Positions 45,755-53,755 of a stretch of DNA of 53,891 bases are shown piece after piece. The translations under genes were made by a program, and so were the position numbers. This stretch comes from an uncultured Bacteriovoracaceae bacterium. GTDB lineage: Bacteria > Bdellovibrionota > Bacteriovoracia > Bacteriovoracales > Bacteriovoracaceae. The stretch covers positions 1-53,891 of the forward strand of contig CALHLC010000024.1 of the NCBI GenBank assembly GCA_938034385.1. Reading direction: 5' to 3'. The notes beneath the pieces are model-generated. The model made no database searches, had not been told where the DNA came from, and saw only the letters and a list, made by a program, of their open reading frames with translations. The first letter of the stretch is position 1. Each line of letters starts with the position of its first letter.

Positions 45755-46600
45755 TTAACTTATACAGGCTTTTAAATGTTTAAGGTATAGATCTCGAATC
45801 TGATCGACTTCATTATGAAGTTCATGCTTACCATTAGCAAAAACCTTTAATTGTATAGATGTGTCAATTTCTGAACAATACTCTTGTATCGCCTTTTTGC
45901 TCACAACTACATCTTCCTCACCAACAACACAATAAACTTCATATTTCTTCTTAAGTGGTATTTTAAATGCGTCTTTTCCTGATTTTACGATATTAGCAAG
46001 TAAGCATAATTGCATTCCCCCTAGAACAAGCGGATCTTCTTGATATCCAAGGTCACCAGCGTTGTGACTTGTTAACTGAGTTTCAGGAATGAGATCTTTA
46101 ATCCAAAAACTTTTTTTAACTCCTGAAAGAGAACTAAATATAGCATAAGGCATAAATTTTGTAGACTCACCAAGGGCCCCTCCAGGACGGAAAGGTGGTG
46201 CACTCAAAAAAACTTTTTCAGGAACTTGTAAATCAGTAGGGAAATTCTGTAGAAACCTTAAATTGATCAGAGCTCCCATCGAGTGAGCAAAAAGAGTATA
46301 CTCTTTCATCGAATAATACTCTTGAGTGAATTTAATAATAGATTGCAAGTCCTGAGCATAAGTTTCAAATGAATCTATATAACCTTTTTTTCCTCCAGAG
46401 GTTCCATGCCCTCTCAAGTCATAAAGTAAAATATTAAAATTCTCAGAGAAAATATCTTGTAAAAAGTGATATCTCCTAGAATGCTCCCCAACTCCATGAG
46501 TAACTATCAACCAAGGAAGATCTTTTGAGTTTTTATAAAATTGATAATAGAGCTCTGTAGCATCATTAACTTCTAAGCGACCTTCAAATAGATTATTCAT
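45755..46600 (-). CDS. Alpha/beta hydrolase, monoacylglycerol lipase-like
   Basis: The 281-residue protein has the serine aminopeptidase S33/monoglyceride lipase pattern: oxyanion region THGVGEHSRRY, YDLRGHGTSGG, nucleophile serine in FAHSMGA, acid in VVGEEDVVV and histidine in NGKHELHNE. No signal peptide, so it is cytosolic. Substrate is likely a lysophospholipid or monoacylglycerol, by family only. Confidence 0.87.
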   Translation of the reverse strand: MNNLFEGRLEVNDATELYYQFYKNSKDLPWLIVTHGVGEHSRRYHFLQDIFSENFNILLYDLRGHGTSGGKKGYIDSFETYAQDLQSIIKFTQEYYSMKEYTLFAHSMGALINLRFLQNFPTDLQVPEKVFLSAPPFRPGGALGESTKFMPYAIFSSLSGVKKSFWIKDLIPETQLTSHNAGDLGYQEDPLVLGGMQLCLLANIVKSGKDAFKIPLKKKYEVYCVVGEEDVVVSKKAIQEYCSEIDTSIQLKVFANGKHELHNEVDQIRDLYLKHLKACIS

Positions 46601-46634
46601 CTCGCTACTATAACAATGAATTTTGAAAATGTTT

Positions 46635-46664
46635 AATAAAAAAAAGAAGCCCCTAAGAGCTTCT
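46635..46664 (-). terminator. Rho-independent terminator of coiled-coil lipoprotein gene
   Basis: AGAAGC (46645-46650) and GCTTCT (46659-46664) form a 6-bp stem with an 8-nt loop. In the minus direction the stem is followed by T8 (46645-46638). It lies 40 bp after the 206-residue lipoprotein stop and just upstream of the hydrolase gene. Confidence 0.85.
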
Positions 46665-46703
46665 CTATATATAACATCACATCTTTAGTATTGAATTAAA
46701 GTC

Positions 46704-47324
46704 TTAACAGTCCTTTAACTTCTCTTCAATCTTTTCTAATCTTCTTTCTAATTCCGCTAATATCCTCTCAAGCTTTTCTTTATCAAGCCTTAGAGAACTC
46801 TTTTCAAGTAATTTCTCTTTTCTTTCTAAAAGTTTCTTTTTGAATACTTTTGCTTTTTCACAAGTGAGTTTAATTCTATCTGACAATCCTGGGTTGCCTC
46901 CCTCTTTACACTCTTTTATCTTCTCAAGGATTTTCTCTTCAAAGCTCTCAAGCCTATCTAAAATTTTTTTCAATCTCTCATATTCAGCTTCTTCAAGCCT
47001 AGAAAGAGTAAGCTTCATTTCTATCTCTTCTATTTTCTCATCGATTTTTAATAATAATTCTTCTAATTTTGAAAGTGCCTGTTCTGAGCAGCCCCTAAAT
47101 AAATCATCTAATTTCTTTCTTAATTTTTCTCTTTTTTCTTCAGAAAACCCTAGCATCTCATCAACATGAAATTCAAAAGCTAATTCAATCGCTTCTGATT
47201 CAAACGCTTCGCTTTCTTGAACTTCAGGAGTTAAAACCTCAGTATTTACTTCGTGGTTATATTCTCCTTCCACACAAGAAATAAGACTAATTAAAATAAT
47301 AATAAAATACATAATTCTAAACAT
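46704..47324 (-). CDS. Coiled-coil lipoprotein with four conserved-looking cysteines
   Basis: A lipoprotein signal (MFRIMYFIIILISLISC) precedes an acidic linker and about 150 residues of Leu/Glu/Lys heptad-like helices, predicted to form a helical bundle. Cysteines in FRGCSEQ, IKECKEGG, KLTCEKA and at the C-terminal KLKDC could pair as two disulfides in the periplasm. It ends at a good terminator. I do not recognise the family; a structural or chaperone-like envelope protein is possible. Confidence 0.7.
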   Translation of the reverse strand: MFRIMYFIIILISLISCVEGEYNHEVNTEVLTPEVQESEAFESEAIELAFEFHVDEMLGFSEEKREKLRKKLDDLFRGCSEQALSKLEELLLKIDEKIEEIEMKLTLSRLEEAEYERLKKILDRLESFEEKILEKIKECKEGGNPGLSDRIKLTCEKAKVFKKKLLERKEKLLEKSSLRLDKEKLERILAELERRLEKIEEKLKDC

Positions 47325-47452
47325 GAGAACTCCTCTAGAACTATTATCATCCCAAATAAGCTCTAAAGCCTGCAGAGCATATTATTTCAATTAGTTAAGT
47401 AATATAGGCGATGAATAAGCGCCAAAAAATAGAGTCGATATATATATTTAAG

Positions 47453-48127
47453 TTAGATTTTTTGACAGCCAGCTATATACTGATAAGGCAACTCCTCGAT
47501 CAATTGTTTACATTCAAAGCCTATGGCACTGAGTTCTTTAATTGTCTCTGAGTAAACTTGTCTATGATGATCCTTAGGGCCAGGCCCCCCTGCTCCTTTT
47601 TCAGGCTCAATGATAAAAATAGAAGATCCTTTTCTTAGTCCAACATGTAAGTATTTTGAGTATTTTTTTGGGTTAGAAATATGATGCCAAGTATTTAACA
47701 ATATAACTTTATCTACCTTATCTATCTCTGAACCGGGAGAATCATAAGGGATTTTAGAAACAATGACATTCCTTAGATTATTTTTCATGACTCTACTCTT
47801 CATGAAAGTCACCAAGCTATCCTCTACATCCAAAGCATATACTTTCCCACTCGTTCCAACCTTTTTACTTAGATAAGGTAATAAATATCCAGTTCCTGCT
47901 CCAATATCTGCAACTACTTCTCCATTTTGAATATCCATTAACGTCATAAGATTATGAGGTCTTTGCCAAAGATCTCGTTTAGGATCATCAAACTTTTTTG
48001 ACCATTCTTGAGCATTACTGAAGTCATGCTTGTTATGGTGCCTGTGATGTTTGCCTTCATCAAGTTGTAAGTCATGAGTAGAGCAATTTAGAAATAAAGC
48101 AAAAAGAATAAATGTTACTCTACACAT
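47453..48127 (-). CDS. Predicted exported class I SAM-dependent methyltransferase
   Basis: Motif I VADIGAGTGYLLPYL and the acidic YALDVE motif II show a Rossmann-fold SAM methyltransferase of the UbiE-like group. Yet the protein begins with a lipoprotein-type signal (RVTFILFALFLNC), followed by a His-rich stretch (KHHRHHNKH). AAGGAG precedes the ATG, so the start is well supported. A methyltransferase outside the cytoplasm would lack an obvious SAM source; either the signal acts as a membrane anchor or SAM reaches the compartment. The substrate is unknown. Confidence 0.8.
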   Translation of the reverse strand: MCRVTFILFALFLNCSTHDLQLDEGKHHRHHNKHDFSNAQEWSKKFDDPKRDLWQRPHNLMTLMDIQNGEVVADIGAGTGYLLPYLSKKVGTSGKVYALDVEDSLVTFMKSRVMKNNLRNVIVSKIPYDSPGSEIDKVDKVILLNTWHHISNPKKYSKYLHVGLRKGSSIFIIEPEKGAGGPGPKDHHRQVYSETIKELSAIGFECKQLIEELPYQYIAGCQKI

Positions 48128-48196
48128 AAGAATCTCCTTAAAAAGATAACTCTTACAATTTCACAACATGCTGTCGAGAATTAATCACTAGAGTTA

Positions 48197-51100
48197 TTAG
48201 TTCCTTGCTTCAAAATGAATAGAGCAATCAAGTCCTTTTAAATATTTTGTTTCAAAAGTATTCATATCCTCTGTAATTGTATTGAAAGCTTCCATGAAAA
48301 CTTTTATGACTTCGGGATTAGAAAGTTCAGGGTACTTCCTAGAAATATTTTTATCATAAGATGCTTTTTTTGCCATGTTATAAAATTGATCTTTAATTAC
48401 TTTTATTCTCATTTTTTTATTAGAAAGATCTTCTTTCATCAGGTTATATTCATCAGTAAGCATTGAATTTAAGTTATCTATAAAGCTCAATACTTGTTTT
48501 AAAGGTCTAGAGTTATCACCTGTCGTTTTCAATTCCGAAAGAGGGATTTTCTTCACTTTCAAATCATTTATTATTTTACTTTTTACATCTTTTAATTGTT
48601 GCTTAAACTTTTCTTTCTCACTGCTTATCGCAAGATCTCCCTTACCATTTCCTGACACCTGTTCTTGCTTTTGAATTTTTATTTTTTTCTTTTCTTCATA
48701 AAAGCTTGAATCACTCCTATATTTTATTTTTTTATGACCAGGAATATTCTCTCCTTCCTCTAATAAATTCCCTGGAGTCGCATCCACTAGCCCCATTACT
48801 CGACTCTCACCTTCAATCGTATTCTCGATTACTTCTCCAACTGCATGAGCATTCGTTGAGTAAACACCATCGGCCTTTGGATCAATCTGAAAACCTGTCG
48901 CTACTCTAATATTAGAAATACTATCCAATGCAACATTTTTACTATTTATATCATCATAAATCTCTTTAAATATAATATTCCCACCAGAGCATTGCCCAAC
49001 CATTCTCCCCTCGTCATTTACTAAAAACGAATAATCATCAAAAGAATTTTTAGTAAATGCTCCATATAGAGAGAAGTTTATACCAGTACTTTTTTTCGTA
49101 TAATCACTATTGGAAGTAATTATTTCTGCTATTTGAGTAGGAGAAATATCCTTCCCACTTTGCTTGCTCTCTTTTACAAGGCCATCAATTTTTTCAGCAA
49201 TTAGTTTAAATCCTCCTGATCGTAATTCATCAATTGTTTCTTCAAACAGCTCTGCTTCATATCCCCTCATTTCTAAAACGTTTCCTTTTTTAGACTTAGC
49301 ATATGGGTTCCCAAGAGTTTTTAAGAGATCGGCCTTTCGTTTTTTAAAACTAACATCAATAGATAACTTTTTCTTAACTCTTTCTTTTAGCTTGATTGCA
49401 TAACCATCACCACCAGGAGCCATTATCAATGAATAGTCTGTGTTGAGAATAAGCTTGTCTCCAATACGTTTTCCATCATAATTTCTAACCATTATGCTTG
49501 AAACAACTCCATCCATGGGCGAAGGAATACTAATGAACTTATCTTGAACATTCACATGTCTCAAATGCATAGAGATCTCACTTGATTTTTCAGCTTGAGC
49601 TAAGCTATCTATATTCTCAATACTTCCTTTCTCGAAATATTCTTGAGGTCTATTTACAAGAAACGTAGGATTAAATTCAAGATCTCCACTAGTTCGTGTA
49701 ATCGAAAAAAGTTTTTTTCCTTTTCCATTATTTTCATTTCCCCAATCGTAGTTGCCGGGCTTATCTAAAAAGTCTCCATCGAGATTTAGTTCAGTCGTAT
49801 AGTCTGAGGCACCAGGCATTGATTTCATAAAATCTGGAGCTGAAATACTTCCCACTGAAACTCTAAATGTAAAATATCCTAGAAGTCCTAGGTATGCTAA
49901 ACCTCTAAATACACCCTTTGCAAGAGAAGCAGTCCCACGCATGGCCGGGAGAATCCGTTTACTAAGAAATTTCGCATATTTTATATTTATTAACTTTCTA
50001 TCTGATAACATTCCAGTTCTCTGAACCCAGTGGTTTTCAGATTTTCCAAATCCCCACCACTTAATGTCATTAATAACTTCTCTAAACTTTGTACTAAGAT
50101 TTTCTCCACCATCAAGTTTTTTAAGAGTCCCATACATCCAACTATACTCTCCACTAGTTAATGGTTCTAATTTTCTCGATATCGCCTTGTTCAACGTTGA
50201 TTTTTTGTTTGAAATTGAAAATTTTTCTTTTGCCTTATCAAAAAGATCTCTTAGCGAGACTTCGTCAAATTGATTTTTTATTTCATGTAATAAATCTCTT
50301 TTATTCTTTAAATTCTCAAAGTAAAACAAACTCTCTACTCCTAATTTAAGAGTATCTTCATTAAAATGAATAGAATCTAAATTATTCGAGTTCGCATAAA
50401 CAGCAAGTAAGTCACTTTCGTTTAAAGTATCAAAGTTCGCTCTTTTAAACATAGAGTTAAATAGACGCGGGCTTTCTTTTTCAAGCTTACTTGTAACAGG
50501 AATATATCTCTTCCCGTTTATTTCAATCACAATATCTTTGTTCTTTTTTCCTTCACCTCTAATTTCAGGCATTTCCCCTTCAAGTTCTCCCCATTTAAAA
50601 TGTTCTATGTCATAGATAGCTAAATTATTTTCTTTCACTCGTTTAAAGTCTTCCTCACTAACAAGAGACCAAAATGAATTTGAAGAAGAAAGTAATTTTC
50701 GTATCTTTGATTTTCTTTTCAAGTTTCCCTGCATTCGATCTAATACATTCACATATGGTTTCTGAGTCATTAGAGCATATTCAACATCATCAATAATTAA
50801 AACTAGTTCATCTAAATTCTCCCCTATAACTTTCCCTCTGATTTCTTTAAAATCAATATCAGATAGTTCCTTAAGTTCAGACTTTGAAAAATTTTTTTTA
50901 CTCGATTTTTCAAAAACAGTTTTATCAACAATTCTCCAGTGTTTATTTTTAAAAAACTCCTCATTTCTAATAGTAATATTTTCTAATTGCTTCCTCAGTA
51001 AAGATTCAAGCATCATTTTTTTCTTTACAAGGTTAGGTACTGGTTTAGCATTAACCTTATCAGTCATTAACTTTCGATGATAAATCCTCTTAAACTTCTG

Positions 51101-51628
51101 TTGATCATCATAAATTTGTAAGTCAGGCGAGTAGCTATAAACTTGTTGAAACTCTTCTAAAGACTCTCTACGTGCAACATCATCTTTAATTTGAGTCAAG
51201 TCCATTTGAATTTTAGAAAAGTCTTTGTTTAGAAGTGATCTTATACTTTTAAAATCAGAAACACTTTTACTTAGATTAAGCTCAAGAATATCTTCTAAAG
51301 TCTCAATAACAAATTGCTCTCTGAACCTTTGGCCTTCTTTCACGATTTCTTGTTCTTTATTTGAAAGGCTTGAGACTAATCCTGCAATTGCATAATCATC
51401 TGACCAATTGTAGTCAAAGGGATGAAAAAGGGATCTGAGGATACCTTTCTGTCTTCGATCTCCTCTTTTGACTAACCATCTACTAGAAAAAATTTCTTTA
51501 ACTCCAGAGTTTTCGGGATTATCGCTCACTAAAACATCTAAGATTTTCTCTTGTAATTCATCTAAATTATGACTTTGAGCAAAAGCACTAGAGTATAGAA
51601 CAAAATATAAAAAAATTATTTTCTTCAC
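48197..51628 (-). CDS. Large exported protein of 1143 residues, unknown function
   Basis: A Sec signal peptide (MKKIIFLYFVLYSSAFAQS) is followed by a mostly charged, helical N-terminal half, a hydrophobic segment around 573-595 (GVFRGLAYLGLLGYFTFRVSVG) that could span a membrane, and a beta-rich part with PMDGVVSSIMV (about 690-760), which vaguely recalls a lipoyl-like or HlyD hammerhead fold. The C-terminal 130 residues are coiled-coil-like. It lies 66 bp downstream of the transglutaminase-like gene on the same strand. No family recognised. Confidence 0.75.
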   Translation of the reverse strand: MKKIIFLYFVLYSSAFAQSHNLDELQEKILDVLVSDNPENSGVKEIFSSRWLVKRGDRRQKGILRSLFHPFDYNWSDDYAIAGLVSSLSNKEQEIVKEGQRFREQFVIETLEDILELNLSKSVSDFKSIRSLLNKDFSKIQMDLTQIKDDVARRESLEEFQQVYSYSPDLQIYDDQQKFKRIYHRKLMTDKVNAKPVPNLVKKKMMLESLLRKQLENITIRNEEFFKNKHWRIVDKTVFEKSSKKNFSKSELKELSDIDFKEIRGKVIGENLDELVLIIDDVEYALMTQKPYVNVLDRMQGNLKRKSKIRKLLSSSNSFWSLVSEEDFKRVKENNLAIYDIEHFKWGELEGEMPEIRGEGKKNKDIVIEINGKRYIPVTSKLEKESPRLFNSMFKRANFDTLNESDLLAVYANSNNLDSIHFNEDTLKLGVESLFYFENLKNKRDLLHEIKNQFDEVSLRDLFDKAKEKFSISNKKSTLNKAISRKLEPLTSGEYSWMYGTLKKLDGGENLSTKFREVINDIKWWGFGKSENHWVQRTGMLSDRKLINIKYAKFLSKRILPAMRGTASLAKGVFRGLAYLGLLGYFTFRVSVGSISAPDFMKSMPGASDYTTELNLDGDFLDKPGNYDWGNENNGKGKKLFSITRTSGDLEFNPTFLVNRPQEYFEKGSIENIDSLAQAEKSSEISMHLRHVNVQDKFISIPSPMDGVVSSIMVRNYDGKRIGDKLILNTDYSLIMAPGGDGYAIKLKERVKKKLSIDVSFKKRKADLLKTLGNPYAKSKKGNVLEMRGYEAELFEETIDELRSGGFKLIAEKIDGLVKESKQSGKDISPTQIAEIITSNSDYTKKSTGINFSLYGAFTKNSFDDYSFLVNDEGRMVGQCSGGNIIFKEIYDDINSKNVALDSISNIRVATGFQIDPKADGVYSTNAHAVGEVIENTIEGESRVMGLVDATPGNLLEEGENIPGHKKIKYRSDSSFYEEKKKIKIQKQEQVSGNGKGDLAISSEKEKFKQQLKDVKSKIINDLKVKKIPLSELKTTGDNSRPLKQVLSFIDNLNSMLTDEYNLMKEDLSNKKMRIKVIKDQFYNMAKKASYDKNISRKYPELSNPEVIKVFMEAFNTITEDMNTFETKYLKGLDCSIHFEARN

Positions 51629-51694
51629 AATACTTCTCGAATCCTTTTACTTTTCTCATCGACTAAAGTCTAAAGCTCCTTGATCTATATTTTT

Positions 51695-52609
51695 TTATTG
51701 GTAATTTGGATTACTTAAAAGAAGATCAACGGAGTCAGAAGTCATCGGTATTATCTGCCTATTATCCTTCCACTTCATTAACCCTTCAAAAACTGTATTG
51801 AAAAATGATTTTGGATTATTTTCCCTTGAGTATGAAAGTACTAATACCCTATTTCCCTCCGAAACTTCAACCTCATTGGCTACTACTTCAGCAAGCATAC
51901 CAGCTCCACGTTCTCTTTTTCCTTTCAAGCCTGAAGCTGTTTGTATATTACTAGGATCAAAAATATAAGTATTCAAAGAATCTTTAAATTCAATCCAAGA
52001 ACTACGAACAGTTTTTATCTTAGAATCTCCTTTTTCAGAAACTCTTAAAATACCACTCGCAAACTCTGCTTTCACTCCCAACTCTTTCAAAACAGAAGCA
52101 ATCAATGCTGTTCTGTAATTACATCCTTTGTTTCCAGCTACTAAGCAAGTCCCTATCTTCATGATCTTAAATTTATTCCTTGAGGAATAATTACTCCCAT
52201 ATTCTTTTTGGACTATTATATTCGAGATAAAACGATCTAGAGAGAAAACACCTCTTTGTTCATCGAAAGTTTTATGAGAAAAAAACATTGCTTTTTTTAT
52301 TACCTCTAGAGGATCACTTATTCCTGATAAATGTTTCACTAAATCTTCACGCCACTTTCTATATAATGGATCAATCGCTCCAGAGACGATAACTACCTCT
52401 TGAGAAGTCTTATCAAGTGGCCCATTTGAAATATAAAAATCTCCACCTTCTTCAAAGTTTTTTGATCTCAGCTTTTGTAAATCTTCATGGACCACTTTCT
52501 TAGAGTAGCTCCCAAAGTAGGTAAAACATCTACTAAATAATGATGCTGAAAAACTACTTGGAGCTTGGACCAAGAGATAAAAAGTTAAAAACAGACGAAA
52601 ACTCACCAT
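51695..52609 (-). CDS. Exported transglutaminase-like protein, catalytic His replaced
   Basis: A signal peptide (about 1-23) precedes a domain with the transglutaminase-like pattern: Cys163 at a helix start (GCNYRTALIASVLKELGVKAEF), then a WIEF strand (205-208) and Asp218 (YIFDPSN). Spacing fits the Cys-His-Asp triad, but the His expected two residues before the Trp is Ser203. The fold assignment is therefore reasonable while activity is doubtful. A second Cys155 lies close by. The gene starts 15 bp after the terminator of the LysR gene and precedes the 1143-residue gene; the two may be partners (inference). Confidence 0.65.
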   Translation of the reverse strand: MVSFRLFLTFYLLVQAPSSFSASLFSRCFTYFGSYSKKVVHEDLQKLRSKNFEEGGDFYISNGPLDKTSQEVVIVSGAIDPLYRKWREDLVKHLSGISDPLEVIKKAMFFSHKTFDEQRGVFSLDRFISNIIVQKEYGSNYSSRNKFKIMKIGTCLVAGNKGCNYRTALIASVLKELGVKAEFASGILRVSEKGDSKIKTVRSSWIEFKDSLNTYIFDPSNIQTASGLKGKRERGAGMLAEVVANEVEVSEGNRVLVLSYSRENNPKSFFNTVFEGLMKWKDNRQIIPMTSDSVDLLLSNPNYQ

Positions 52610-52623
52610 TCTAGATTATCGAT

Positions 52624-52642
52624 AAAAAAAGGACTTTCCTTT
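52624..52642 (-). terminator. Rho-independent terminator of LysR gene
   Basis: AAAGGA (52628-52633) and TCCTTT (52637-52642) pair perfectly around a 3-nt loop, and in the minus direction the stem runs into seven T ending at 52624. It lies 41 bp after the LysR stop, right before the transglutaminase-like gene's start. Confidence 0.8.
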
Positions 52643-52683
52643 AGATCTATCTATATTCGGAAAATACTTTTACACGCACAAGA

Positions 52684-53544
52684 CTAAAACGCTATGTTAT
52701 TTAACCAACCAAAATCTTTCTTCTTTTTTGTAATCAATCTTATTTTTTGATTACACTTAAATGAGCACCCTATAATTTTTAGAATCTTAAAATCACTCTT
52801 ATTAATTAGAAACTCTGGAAGATAAGCTATCGCCTTCCCCTTTAAGACTAAACTTTCTAAAGTGTATAAACTATCAGTTTTATAGCCAATCTTCCTTGGA
52901 AATTTATCGTCTCTCCAGCCATCAAATGAATCAGCATTATTCGTTCGCCCTAGAAAGTGGGAGTTTGGAAGAACAAACTCATACTTTAAGATCTCTGAAA
53001 TATTGATTGTCTTTTTCGACCTTGAAAAAAGAGGATGTTCGGAACTAATCACCAATTTGAAGTTTGTATCAACTAGTTTCTTTGACTCAAAATCTTGAGA
53101 AACATTCTTAGAACTAATACCTAAATGAATCTCTCCTGATTCGATCTTTTTTTCTAACTCTGATTCATCTATCTTTAATAACTGCACTTGAGAAAAAGGA
53201 AAGTGAGTTTTAATCATATGAGCAATTGAAACCCCAAACTCAGAAAGTAATATTTCTGGAGCTCCTATCAATGCTCTAAAGGATATATCCTCACCGATGA
53301 TTTCAATTCTTGCTTTTTCTTCTAATTGAAGAATCTGTTTAGCTTGAACTTGTAAATACTTTCCATAACTATTTAATTTAATATTCCTTCCCACCCTATC
53401 AAATAGTTTAAGGCTCAACTCATCTTCTAAACGAGCAATGGCCTTACTTAGTGATCCAGGAGAAATAGCTAATTCCTTAGAAGCTCTATGAATATTTTCA
53501 CTTCTAGAAACACTCATAAAATATCGTAAATCTTTTATTTCCAC
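52684..53544 (-). CDS. LysR family transcriptional regulator
   Basis: The first 60 residues are the LysR winged helix-turn-helix (MEIKDLRYFMSVSRSENIHR, ASKELAISPGSLSKAIARLE), followed by a linker helix and a periplasmic-binding-like effector domain to residue 286. The start codon is GTG, as no ATG fits the conserved MEIKDLRYF start. It is divergent from the Old Yellow Enzyme fragment across 79 bp, the typical LysR arrangement, with an inverted repeat in between. Its likely target was the oxidoreductase now cut by the IS. Confidence 0.92.
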   Translation of the reverse strand: MEIKDLRYFMSVSRSENIHRASKELAISPGSLSKAIARLEDELSLKLFDRVGRNIKLNSYGKYLQVQAKQILQLEEKARIEIIGEDISFRALIGAPEILLSEFGVSIAHMIKTHFPFSQVQLLKIDESELEKKIESGEIHLGISSKNVSQDFESKKLVDTNFKLVISSEHPLFSRSKKTINISEILKYEFVLPNSHFLGRTNNADSFDGWRDDKFPRKIGYKTDSLYTLESLVLKGKAIAYLPEFLINKSDFKILKIIGCSFKCNQKIRLITKKKKDFGWLNNIAF

Positions 53545-53548
53545 AATG

Positions 53549-53573
53549 GAAACAATTGTATCAAAAATGTTTC
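53549..53573. promoter_or_regulatory. Candidate LysR operator
   Basis: GAAACA (53549-53554) and TGTTTC (53568-53573) are perfect 6-bp arms 13 bp apart, just upstream of the LysR GTG. LysR-type regulators bind such dyads in the divergent region and repress themselves. The spacing is near, not identical to, the usual T-N11-A box. Confidence 0.45.
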
Positions 53574-53602
53574 TTTATTCAAGTCTGATGATTAGCTATA
53601 GT
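53574..53602 (+). promoter_or_regulatory. Candidate promoter of the Old Yellow Enzyme gene
   Basis: TTTATT (53574-53579) and TATAGT (53597-53602) are 17 bp apart, directly next to the candidate LysR operator and 22 bp before the ATG at 53624. The -35 match is weak, as expected for an activator-dependent promoter. Confidence 0.35.
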
Positions 53603-53623
53603 CCTTTAAAACAGAGGTTATAA

Positions 53624-53755
53624 ATGAGCAATATTTTATCAAGTTTAACTATCAATAACATAGTGTTTAAAAACAGAGTTATCATTCCACCAATGGCATC
53701 TGCTACAGCTAGCAGTAAAGGATATGTTACGAACAAAACACTTGATCATTACTGA
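53624..53755 (+). pseudogene. Old Yellow Enzyme (NADH:flavin oxidoreductase) 5' fragment
   Basis: An AGAGG ribosome-binding site precedes ATG at 53624. The frame reads MSNILSSLTINNIVFKNRVI followed by IPPMASAT and LDHY, the normal start of an Old Yellow Enzyme TIM barrel (family pattern LTINNxxxKNRIVMPPM). It ends after 43 codons at a TGA that is formed by the first bases of the inserted element. The rest of the gene would lie beyond the IS, outside the window. The intact enzyme reduces enals/enones or other electrophiles with FMN. Confidence 0.85.

Noticed and set aside
47432..47448. GGCG/CGCC hairpin after the methyltransferase gene as a terminator
   Set aside because: The stem is only 4 bp and the T-run precedes the stem rather than following it in the minus direction.
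48146..48197. ATAACTCT/AGAGTTAT 8-bp inverted repeat
   Set aside because: The arms are 36 bp apart in AT-rich DNA, no T-run follows, and one arm touches the stop region of the 1143-residue gene; chance is likely.
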